In this document: positions 1 to 10,145 of the stretch, piece after piece | How the letters are laid out: every line of letters begins with the position of its first letter | Numbering within the stretch: position 1 is the first letter of the stretch | Source of the DNA: Coniferiporia sulphurascens | Lineage: Eukaryota; Basidiomycota; Agaricomycetes; Hymenochaetales; Hymenochaetaceae | Length of the DNA stretch: 64,000 nucleotides | NCBI GenBank assembly: GCA_002794785.1 | Contig: NBBA01000003.1 | Location: forward strand, 1,302,001-1,366,000 | Direction: 5' to 3' | Notes under the pieces: generated by a model | What the model saw: only the letters and a program-made list of their open reading frames with translations | What the model was told of the DNA's origin: nothing | Databases searched by the model: none | Made by a program: the position numbers and the translations under genes

Positions 1-968
1 CGCAGTTTTCTCCTTATAAGCCAAGAGCGCTGAGGCACCAGGGGTCAATGTCCTTTAATAGAAAGGGGCAACTTCCGGACACTAGACTTTGGCTCGAACA
101 AAATTCTCTCTTGATGACCTTCATTCTGCTTTTTCCCATGACAACGTAGCCTGCCCAATGGGTTTAGTTGGCATATTGGGGCTCGGCTCGATTATGTCTT
201 TGCGGTCGAGACCTCTATTTTTCTTCACTTATCTCCACGGGGAGGGTTTATTCGACGTGTATGGCACTTTCACTAATCTGTCTCGTAATATCGAAGGCAG
301 CGGCACCTCCATTACGGGAAAATAGCATGGGGCGGAGCGGATAGGTCGGCAACATTCTGATCGGGTTTTGCAAAAAAAAAATTACACGTTGTAACAGAGC
401 TGGGTTTGGGCTGGGATTTGGACACGATTTCATTCTGATACTGGTATTCCGGTAAAGACGGGCGGTTGCTTGGCAGAAAGAAAAAGAGACTAGGAGCTCT
501 TTGGTTGGTCACACCTCATGTTTATTGGTTTATGTGTGTACTGTACTCTTTTCCCTGTCGGGCTGCGGTCTATTCTGAGCAAGACGAGATAATTTCATAT
601 CAACTAATCCGTCAGCGGGCTAGTCTGTCCATTTGTTCCGGTCAAGGCGTGTTTACTTACGATATCCGTTCGCTCACGATATCGGACCCATGGTAATGGT
701 GTGCTTGTTGCGCCGCCATCTGCACCATCATTTTATTTATGCGCTTCTACTGTATATCCTAGTGAGCTTTAAGACCAAGTTATTGACTTTCGAACATCTG
801 CAAACTCGTTTTTTTCGGTCGTTCGCGTTATTAACAACTTAAATATATGGGTTTTTTTTTGAAATAGAAAATGTATATAAGATAGACCGCAGACGTAAGA
901 GTACAATTTTTCCGAATCGTGAGGTTGCTTCAAAATACACCTCGAGTCATACCGGATCATTCTAGCCA
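1..968. other. Left edge, no gene recognised
   Basis: I find no convincing exon chain here on either strand. The open frames are short, lack fungal coding bias and have no family signature. AT-rich tracts occur near 371-380 and 849-858. A TATA-like element lies near 873-880, about 90 bases before the small ORF at 969. The stretch may be the flank of a gene outside the window. Confidence 0.5.
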
Positions 969-1157
969 TGGACTTCCAAAACGCCATCATCCTCGGATTC
1001 GTCACTTTCGTCCACATCTATGGTCTCGACCTTCTGTTCATCACCCTCCTCCCCCTCTGCCTCTCCGCCATCCTCCCCGCCCTCTTCTTCTACGTGTGTG
1101 CTGACGGGCTTCTAAAAGTTCATAACGGTCAAACAATAAGCGCCACGGTAAGTGGAT
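969..1157 (+). CDS. Possible small hydrophobic membrane protein
   Basis: The ATG sits in a good context (gccATGG) and opens a 62-residue frame. The first 42 or so codons end mostly in C, as in strongly expressed fungal genes: GAC TTC, AAC GCC ATC ATC CTC, then TTC GTC, CAC ATC. They encode an almost uninterrupted hydrophobic stretch, suggesting one or two membrane segments. After about 1094 the bias disappears, and the sequence GTGTGT there could be an intron donor, so the true C-terminus may lie further right. The frame runs towards the 3' end of YSH1 on the other strand and overlaps its last codons. I do not recognise the family. It could also be a chance frame. Confidence 0.35.
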
Positions 1158-4104
1158 AGAATGCGGCCACACGTACCTCACTACCCTCATCAAGCTCCTC
1201 TATTGAGTAGATACCGGCTTGTTCGCTGGCGGACTTTTCTTTTACCTCCTCAACTACGTTGAGTGGCGTGCCCGAGATGTACAGCTCAGACAGTGAGCTG
1301 ACAGTCGTCAACGCCATATCGAGCACCACCTCAACACGTTTCCGCAAGTCATCACTTGAGCTTTCAACCGTCTGATCGCATTTGTGGGAAGGGGAAGTTT
1401 AGGGTTAAGTAGCAGCATCTTCGGTAAGTGCCGCAGACAAAATGATCGGAAGAGATTGAGTACATACCATCGTTGCAAGGTTGATGAACGCATCTGCCTC
1501 ATCAAGCTGGATGAGCAGACCCGTCGCGTCGTCCACAGTCCCGTCTTCGTTCACTACTGGCGGCTGCTCCGGCATGTGTAGTTCAACCTCACCGAAGTGC
1601 GCTTCGAGGAACATTGCGAGTCGCTGAATGCGCACAATCAGTGCGTCCCCTTCATCGTCTGCGTGAGGATGTGGGTTTGTATGATCGTGGCTGTGGCTGT
1701 GGGTAGTTACTGTACGTCATAAAGGGAGAATTAGTTAATTCATTGTAAAAGTACCATAAAAATATAATTATCTGAGAAATTGCAGGAATCGTGGACTCAC
1801 ACTTCACCGAGGCGGGACTTCTGTCAATTCCGAGAATAAGTGCGAGACACGAGTCAGCAATCATATCGTTGCTGGCGCTTGACTCCCACTCCAATGTGAG
1901 TTCGTGCTCTTGTGTATGTTTAACGTCGACTGCCCCCATCACCTATCATCGCAAACAAATCGGATTAATATACAATTAAAAAAATAAGTGTAAACCCACC
2001 CTCATTGTGGGGACCCCACTGTTGTCAAGACCCTCTTCAATGTTCCCGTACATCCCCTCAAGATGCCAGCGTACGAGCTCCCAGCCGACACCAAGTGCAA
2101 TTTTTTGCCGCTGTGTCACTATGCACGTTGACAAGCCAGCAAAGTCGCGCAAGTCGCGAGGGTCAAGCAGTGTGTAGGAGTAGTCCTTCGACACGAGTAG
2201 GCCGGAAAGGATACCGCCAGATTTTGGGGGGTTGGCAGCTAATGTTCCTATTGCCTATCCCACAAAACGTCTAAGTAGGGAAAAACAGAACGAATGGATA
2301 ACAGTAGACTTGAGTACCTTCGCTACACGTTCCCCTCTAAAGGTTAATTTTAAGGTTTCCAGATTTCGTGGGGTGTGGATCTTGACCTCTTCTTCGCGAT
2401 CTTTGTAATGTTGTTGTAACGCTGCTCGCAACCGACCCATGGCCGTTTGTTCGCCGTGTACGAGGACCTGCGTTTTCATAGAGGCGTGAATATTTACTTG
2501 TATACACATGTGTCCCCAGGCACTTACAACATGCTGTGCTTTCACAAGGTCGATGAACTCAGAGTTCTGGGGATAATCGACATGTGCGCTGAATGAGATG
2601 TAGTCGACCGAGATTCGTCGCGGAATGGTGTTTCCCTTGACACCGGTGATCTCTTCCGGTTCGTTAACGATATCCTAGTCAATATGCATGAGTGGAAAAT
2701 TTAGGGCTTCACAGACCAATTATTTTGAAAAGTCGGATACTCAAAGTCGCACACTCGGAATGGGGGAAAAGGAAATGTATTGACGAGGAGTACACAGCAG
2801 ATGTACGAGACAACACCTTATCCGCGGATAGGTCTGCAAACTCACCCTAGCCATCGTACCTTCCACAGAGTAACCAGTCATAATGAGACCGTTACGGGGA
2901 TCAGGCGCCCATAGCTCCAGCAATTCGCGACTAGGCCCCACCTGGAGCATACCAGGAGAGGCGAGCACAACACAAGGTGGACCTTCGCTGATCTTCTTTT
3001 CCCAGCCTCTTGTTTGTGGTATATTTGAGATATGTCTGTAATCAATCAAGTCTAAGGTAACACTCGACGAATGAAAATAGCCACGCACTTGAAGACAAAA
3101 GGATTGTCCCTTTTTGCAAACCGTGAGCGGATGTTGGAGTTCATAGTATGGATATACGTCTGGTAAACAGCCATACATTTTCTGGCTAAATTAGACGCGT
3201 AGTATATTGGGACATTGTGCAGATCTGGATGCTTCTTCCAATATTCTTCCAGGATCAAAAGAAGCTCTTGGGCACGCCCAAGCGCGAAGACTGGCATGAG
3301 TACGTGGCCACCACGGCGAATGATTCCATGGATAAGACTTGTGAAGCGTTGCTCTTTGTCTTCCCGTGCTTCATGACCCTGAACACCGTAGGTACTCTCC
3401 ACAATCAATACATCGGGTCTTACCGGGGGCACTTCAGCTTTGAACAGATGGCGATCTTCTTCTCGCGAGTAGTCGCCAGTGTACAGAATCTTGAGGCCGG
3501 CAATGTCGATTAAGAACATGCAGGCGCCCAGAACGTGACCTGCATGATATGGAGTGAAAGACAAGCCCGGTGCAACGGTGATCAGTTGGTGGGCTGAGAC
3601 AGGGATTATGGATGAAAGTGAGATAGACAATTCCAAAGGAGTGAAGAGAGCATCGGTGTCTGTCGAACTAGAAGGCGTTTAGTCCTGGGGCAAGCTACAA
3701 GGGTACCAGTGAAACACGGACCTCATCCTCACAAAGTCCTGCATCAAAAACTTATACACAGCTTTCGTCGGATGTGTCATGTACACTTTTCCCTTGCCGT
3801 CCTTGAAATTGGTTTTCTCCATGATGTACGTGAGTGACGCAGCATGGTCGAGGTGGAAACTGTGCACAAATGAGCGGGTATTCAAATATTAGAGCTAAGA
3901 TGCTTACTGGGTGACGAGGAGAGCGTCCACAGTGCTCCAGTCAAGTTCATCCACGAAGGGGAGGGATGCCATGCCACTGTGGGCCGGGTGGATGCCTGCG
4001 TCGCAGACAACTGTTTTGCCGCGGTACTGGAGGACGCAACATGACCTCCCAACCTCTTGACCTGCACCCAAGAGCGTAACACTCAGTGTTGGATAGTCCG
4101 CCAT
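1129..4104 (-). CDS. YSH1: Cleavage and polyadenylation endonuclease Ysh1/CPSF73
   Basis: This is the zinc-dependent endonuclease that cuts pre-mRNA 3' ends in the nuclear cleavage and polyadenylation complex. The ATG at 4104 begins [20 protein letters not shown], the usual start of the family. Splicing across 3886-3905 gives the metal motif HFHLDH. Further motifs are [12 protein letters not shown] (about 3540), [13 protein letters not shown] (about 3470), the beta-CASP part with [13 protein letters not shown] (about 3270), ASPGMLQ (about 2950) and [11 protein letters not shown] (about 2580). The C-terminal domain follows from about 2500 to 1129, with a His-rich linker at about 1655-1710. Around ten short introns are present and the protein is near 800 residues. 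The last codons are uncertain: GTACGT at about 1176 could be another donor. All active-site motifs I looked for are intact. Confidence 0.95.
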
Positions 4105-4357
4105 TGTACGTGCACCGTCGGCGACAATGAGAGGAACTCGTCGGAGGCAGCGAAGACTCGGACTCGAAGAAGACTCGGAACCGCGCGTGCTTAGAGTTTC
4201 AAAATGGCGCTTCCAAATAAGGAGCGAATGTGGCTGCTCGTGCTTGTGAAATTCAAAAAATCTTTTTGTTCTAGCAAACAACCAGTGGCCTCGCGCCTCG
4301 CACTAATTGTGGTTCCAGCTTTATCTCTTTGTACGCCGACCACATCGGCAGACTATC

Positions 4358-4367
4358 GTATATAAGT
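4358..4367 (+). promoter_or_regulatory. TATA-like element
   Basis: GTATATAAGT lies 114 bases before the first supported coding base of the unknown + strand gene, in the gap that separates it from divergently transcribed YSH1. This is sequence resemblance only. Confidence 0.3.
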
Positions 4368-4471
4368 GTCCTTTCGCTGGCCCGAACGCATGCCCCCCAT
4401 TTAACCTACTAAACCCCCATGGCCAATATGCATAAATCAACTCATAAGCGGTGACTAAATAAGATATCTAG

Positions 4472-5321
4472 CATTCCCATTGAACATGGCTTACTGAACG
4501 CACTCTCTTCATCTAGAAGTTTCAATTCCTCTCAGACTGGCTCAGACTTTTCCTGCTCGTCATATTCAAGCTCGAGTACGCTCGCAAACAACGATTGGTT
4601 CCTCACGCCGCCAGCACCTTCCAACAAGCCATGGGCTATACAAGCGCTAAACCAGCTCAGTGTCAAGTACAAAAAGTCCATGACATTCGGAAAAGGGAAG
4701 AGGAAAGATAGGAGGGAATCGGAATTGGATGAAGAGTTGTACATCTCCCCGTATGATTCGAAGACAGTTCCCTTCGTTCTCGACATAAGCGGGGACGCTG
4801 TCGCACGCACCAAGTCGCGACTCGAGCATGAGAATGAAACGCTCGACCTGCTTCCCGACTATCCCACCCAGGTGCTTAAGAAAACGACCTCAACCAACGC
4901 CTTATCCCAGCTCCATTCCGAACGGCGACCCTTGAGATCAGCCCTCCGAAGTGGCTCGACACCAAACCTCAAACTTCGTGTGAAGCGCGACTCAATGGAA
5001 GACCCATTTCACTTAGAAAAACTCCTCGGCGAGTTCCCTGACCCTCCCGCGCTGCCTGGCAAGGTGGTCCACAGTCCAGAGGAGTACACCTTTCGCGAGC
5101 CTGTCAAACAGGGTTTGCGACGGAACGGATCGGACGCGTCGTTCTCCATGCCGACTTACAAGGCGTACCCAGGGGCCAGCCAGAGAACAAGAAAGCAATC
5201 TAAGAACTGGCTTGAGAGACCTGTTCCGAGAGACATAGCGATCTATGGCGATGCACCTTCGTTCACAAGGAAGCCCCTCGGTCATTGTCAGGACCTGCAC
5301 CCTCATTCCCCCAGGCACTAA
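4472..5321 (+). CDS. Unknown protein, start incomplete
   Basis: I do not recognise this gene. The frame is open from a possible splice acceptor (tatctag, 4465-4471) through an internal Met at 4680 to a stop at 5319-5321. The part before 4680 looks coding (Ser-rich, then NDWFLTPPAPSNKPWAI), so the true start is probably in an upstream exon I cannot place. The only alternative is the Met at 4680, which would give 213 residues. The product is polar and Lys/Arg/Ser-rich, with no membrane segment or catalytic motif. Near the middle is DPFHLEKLLGEFPDPPALPG, which looks like a conserved short motif. The last 15 residues are of low quality, so an unrecognised splice or frameshift near 5280 is possible. 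Confidence 0.6.
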
Positions 5322-5632
5322 TCCCCACACCCATTTCCGGGCGCCCAATACTTTAAGCGATACCAACAATAAAGCCTCGTCACACCACTTGGAGCGACAC
5401 CCCATTCCTCATTCTCTAGAATGTCTTTTCATCCCCCGCAGCGAAACATCCAGCACCTAAAGTAACACCCACTAACTCGTTCCTCTTCCGGATCCCCAAT
5501 CCCCGCATTTCATGAAAAAGTTACGACTAACGACAGTTTAACCGACTAGATTATGCTGATTATGAATGTATGCTCTCCTCATAACAACTTACATTTCGCT
5601 GTCATTTTCCTGTATTGCTAGCTTGTTATGAA
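5322..5632. other. Convergent 3' flanks
   Basis: This gap lies between the ends of two convergent genes (the unknown + gene and TAPT1). It is AT-rich and shows nothing I recognise beyond likely untranslated sequence. Confidence 0.4.
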
Positions 5633-8049
5633 CTACCAAATTCTCTTTACCATAGTAAATCTCGTTAATTCCTCTAGTTTAGGCCGCTTCCTGTCACCGC
5701 CTGTAGTGGTGGAATTCTCTCCAATGTCCGGGATTCGAGTAGCGTCATTGCCTTTGTAGTCTAGAAGCGTCTTCAGATCACGGTTGTACTTCTGGAAAAA
5801 TGAGCAGGGTCAGACTCTTGAGTACATGGATCGTACTGTACGACCTACCCTCTCTTCCTTCCCTTCGCCGACGGGATCCCGCCCAAAGTCATTAATTTTG
5901 TCTTCCTCTTCGCGGGCTTCCATACCCGCTCTCCGACGAGTGGCAAAGCTAACTAAGTTTACCCCGATAATGATCTTTATGACTACACAACTGCAAATGA
6001 ACTGTCATTACTTAAAGCTCTCGGGGAAGGGCGGATCCGACTCACCACACCCAGATTATTACCCCAAGTGCGACCCACTTTGCCTTGTCTAATATGTTCC
6101 CACCCAGATTAATGAGCGAGAAAGAGTAGGTAGACATAAGGAGGCCGACGGATTGCGAGCCTATCAAGGCAGCTAAAACAGCAAGGGGCAAGGCGGGGAA
6201 ACCAAGGCGGCGAGCAACTATGGGCGACTGATCTACATACGAGTGCTGAATATTTAAAGCAACCGGTTAGATGAGACTAGACACAACCGACGTTTCTCTG
6301 ACCTTGCGTGCGCTCCTCCGGCCCACAGCGCTTCCATTTGCAAGGTCCAAGCACAGTACATCTGTATACCTCTCATAAACGGAGGGTCGGATATGGTTAA
6401 ACTTTATGATAAATGCGTGTTTCAACCAGTCGACGATCTGCTCCGATATGATAACAGTCAAAACCGGCTATGAATATTCAGTCAGTATAAGCCATTCAGT
6501 GAATAGGCACAACCAGTCCCCGACTTACGTAGAATATAGTCCACGCTATATGTCCTTCACGGAACCATCCAAAGCTTTTTGGAAGAATAACTCCTTCCGT
6601 GAAGTCAAACTCGGATCCGTACATCTCAATCATATTTCGGACCGCGACCGCGAAAAGCATTAGAGAAATTGTGAATCGTTCAACAATGTCTACGGGCAGA
6701 TATATCAGTGATTTCTTCTGAGCCTGAATGGATTCTAACCTGCACAGGTTATCTGGAACAAGTTATCCTTTTCAAACTTCTTGAATACGCTGCCCTTTAT
6801 TTCGACAAACTGGTTTGACACTAAAAGGGACAGAAGGGCATGGTCGTATGAGTTGATAGCGACATTCAAGGATGTAAGCTGATAAACGAGCACGAGTGTG
6901 TGCGAAACTAGTCGACAGAGTCAATCACATGCCAACGACGAAACAACAGCGAAAATCCACGTACCTATATAAAGCGTAGCGATAAAGAAGAACAAAAATG
7001 GTCGGATTGTTTTCGACGTGACCGATGCGCGACGCGACAGCAGAAGAAGCGTTGAACGAGAAAAGACACAGTCCAAGATATCCTGACCAAAGGACGTGAA
7101 AAGTCTATCCGCTATCTTTTGCAGCGTCAGCGACCAGTTTATTAAGACGAGTGCCACCTGACAAACCTCCAATGCATTGAAAATAACGTAAAGCTTTATA
7201 GTTTCTTGTCCACGGATATAATGGTAAATTTTGCTTGCATCCGTCAGCGGGGTCAAAATCAAGATTGAAACGATCAACAGCAAGGCACGTAGGATGTCGG
7301 CTTTTTGGGACGGCGGAAGTGACGTCCCGGTGAAGACATTCGCGAATAGGCGGTAGACAGCCAAGGCAAATCGAATTGGAAGAATCGTGAAGGTATGCAG
7401 GAAAGAATCAAAGCATAGAATGAATCCGAAACCGAGTATCTGTGCCATGGTCGGAAACGTAAATACACAGAGGGGCCGAGCTCACCTTTTCAATAGCCAA
7501 GGGAACGCTAAGGAAGTTACTGACTCTCTCCCACTTCAACTCTTGATGTGAGTCAAAGTCTGTTGCAAGCAATTCCTCTCTCAAATAATCCCATATTGAA
7601 AATGGAACATAATGCACTTGGCTCCGCGGGAAGTTCGAACGGGCGTCACTCGGAGGTGGTGAAGGAGGCTCGGGTACCGGAGTAGCAGATATAGGAGAGG
7701 AAGGGAGTGATGCATAAGCCAATGTGTCCGGTTTCTCGTCGCGACTGGTTGGGCCTGAAGAATGGCGTCTTTCCGACAGGAATAAAGGAGACGGAGATCG
7801 GCTCTCCTTTTTCACAGCATAAGTCTCTGAGCCATAGTCCACCTCAGATTCATCACTGAATGGGTCAGAGGCCCCGTTTGAATGAAGCTTGATTGGCGCT
7901 GGAGTGAGGGAGAGTCTCCTGGATGCCACGGACGAAGGCGGCGAAAGTAGACCATGTTGAAGCTTTCCTTCGGCGCGTGCGTATAAACTAGCAGAAGCAG
8001 AGGCTCTTCTGCCCAGTCGAGACCGACGAGTCGAGTGAGAGTTGGTCAT
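5633..8049 (-). CDS. TAPT1-family ER membrane protein
   Basis: This is a member of the TAPT1 (DUF747) family, related to yeast Emp65, a multi-pass endoplasmic reticulum membrane protein. The ATG at 8049 opens a Ser/Pro-rich cytosolic N-terminus of about 150 residues. WDYLREELLATDFDS (about 7590-7540) begins the conserved domain. Membrane segments are clear at 7440-7160 (LCFDSFLHTFTILPIRFALA and ALLLIVSILILTPL). The family signature runs through 6890-6600, with NSYDHALLSLLVSNQFVEIK, VFKKFEKDNLFQ and DIVERFTISLML. EQIVDWLKHAFIIKFNHI follows at about 6430-6390. The last exon ends KRPKLEELTRFTMVKRIW with the stop at 5633-5635. Several short introns interrupt the gene. It shares a 374-base divergent promoter region with the Mtf1-like gene. 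The precise role in basidiomycetes is unknown. Confidence 0.9.
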
Positions 8050-8423
8050 GTCGCCAGATGCTTCGTCTCTAAGTGCCTAGTTGCCGTCGTGGCGTACATT
8101 GAACAATGTCCACCTGCGGCGCCAGCCGCCAGCGTGCCTGTTTCGCGCAAGCCGTCGCGTCGATCAGTGCGAGAAAGTATTTCTCGATACGGAGCAATCT
8201 TTTTGACTTCGGTGTAAATTTCACGGTGGTTAATTGCGATCTGTTTTACCGTCAAAAGGCAGTTACCCCACATATGAATAAAATTTCAAGGACCGGGATC
8301 ACTGTAATAAGTTAGAGTTACGGGAATTGGTTCTAATATTGTGCTTATGTGATTATCACACTAATACTATAATTGTCGCCGTAAAGGCGCGTCGTGATGT
8401 AGCACGGCTACTATTAATCCAGT
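8050..8423. promoter_or_regulatory. Divergent promoter region, TAPT1 and MTF1-like
   Basis: 374 bases separate two divergent start codons, so both promoters must lie here or just inside the genes. I see no strong TATA box. Confidence 0.4.
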
Positions 8424-10006
8424 ATGTTCGTTCGCAAGCCATTTAGCTTGCAGCGGCCGCTGCAGCTTTGGCGCAGATGTGCGTCGTCCTTCCTCGATCT
8501 ACCCCCTCAGGATGCATGGAAGTCCGAGTTTCCTCAGCAGAACCTTTCGACTCGAGTATTCCTAAGGAACCAGGAAGTCAGCGATAGGCTGGCGAACGCG
8601 TTTTTGAAGGACGAGAAGGAAAATACGTCCGGCGAAGGAAAGGTTGTCATAGAAGCGTTTCCTGGTGAGATTCGAACACTAAGGACGTGCTCGGGCTGGC
8701 GGTTAGCGCCAGAACTAACGCGATAATAGGACCTGGCACGTTAACACGCAGCTTGCTGAAACTGCCTCCGTCAAAAGTCAAGAAGCTCATCGTTCTGGAA
8801 GATGTCCCCGAGTATTTGAAATATCTGCAGGTAGGAGACCCATTGATTTAAAAGATCGTTCCACCTGACGGTCCACATAAGCCTCTTGAAGAGCATGATC
8901 CCCGCCTGGTGGTCGTCCCCTTGTCGGGCTTCGATTGGTCTACCTATAGAGAGATCGAGGCACGGGGGCTACTGGAAGACGTGGTAATGAAGAAATGGAC
9001 CGATGATCGTATGTATTTTATACTCCAGTTTGCACTACTTATACGCATCGCATTCCTCGCGCTGCAGGACCAAATCTACACTTCATCTCGCACATTCCAA
9101 ACTCGATACTCGGTGATCAGCTTACTGCACAGTTTTGGCGGCTCATCCCCGAAAGGTCATGGTTATTCAAGTATGGCCGCATGCCGATGAGTATCATTGT
9201 CAATGACGTAGTCTACAAGGTATGTCCGATAACGTTCAACCGTATACGCAATTGTTTTGCCTTACTTTGTGTTCCCTCGTGTAGCGGGTAGTGGCAAAGC
9301 CGAAAACGAAGATGTACTGCAAGATGAGTGTCGTTGCCGAAGCAGTTTCTCAAGTCGAAAGGGCTATCCCTGCGGAGGACCTTTTCCCGAGTGCAGATTA
9401 TTTCCACCCAACATCGCCACCACCAGGCGAGAAGAAGACTGGGGCACACGTAACAAGCGGGCCTTTTGCCGCGATCAACATATACCCGACACCCAACCCT
9501 GTATGCCCTTTTCCCTTGTCCCAATTGCATTTAGCAGGCCTTCGTGACCACTGATCCCTTGATTTGCTTCGAATAGATTATAGAAAGGGGTCTGCTGGAC
9601 AAATGGGACTACATTCTGCGTCGGCTCTTTGTCCTGAAAAGTACTCCTCTCAGGAGGGCCATTGGGTTCGTTTCTACTTCTCTTTCAGTGAGGGTCGCAG
9701 TGATTAACTGTTTCCGATCACCCGAAAAATCTCTAGCTCTTTAGCACCGGGGGCAAATAATCTTTTGCGCGTTCTGTTGGACCCCAAGCTCCCCGAGGAG
9801 CAACGGGTCGATGTCAAAAAGCAAGTCAGGGAATTGTCCTTGAGGGAATGGCTATTAATCGTGAAGGCCTTTGACGAGTGGCCATTCGCACCGGAGGTAA
9901 GTCCCCGCGTAACTGAGTCAGGCCCCTTACCAATATTCTACTTCCTTGCCAGGATCTGGCAATTACGGACAACATTTACAAGGATGTGGAGAAAGGAAAA
10001 CGGTAG
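8424..10006 (+). CDS. Mitochondrial transcription factor Mtf1-like (TFB family)
   Basis: This belongs to the rRNA adenine dimethyltransferase fold and most resembles the mitochondrial RNA polymerase specificity factor Mtf1/mtTFB. The ATG at 8424 starts an Arg-rich leader (MFVRKPFSLQRPLQLWRRC) suited to mitochondrial import. Splicing at about 8664-8728 gives VVIEAFPGPGTLTRSLLKLP, equivalent to the SAM-binding motif I. KKLIVLEDVPEYLKYLQ follows. The motif IV position reads HFISHIPNSILG rather than NLPY, so methylation of rRNA is unlikely and a transcription role fits better. Later exons carry KMYCKMSVVAEAVSQVE and FPSADYFHPTSPP, and the gene ends with KDVEKGKR at 10006. At least seven short introns are present and the protein is about 400 residues. 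A second, catalytic TFB1M paralogue elsewhere would be expected if this one is inactive. Confidence 0.8.
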
Positions 10007-10145
10007 ATTTCTGACGCACATGTGATCTTAATCTTTACGGCGGGGCCTTCCCAGACAAAACAATAGAGCTATATAAGTTATTGCTACAACAGAATGTACA
10101 TTATGCTCGTTCTTTTAGAACTAATAGTCAATTTAGCGTTACGTG

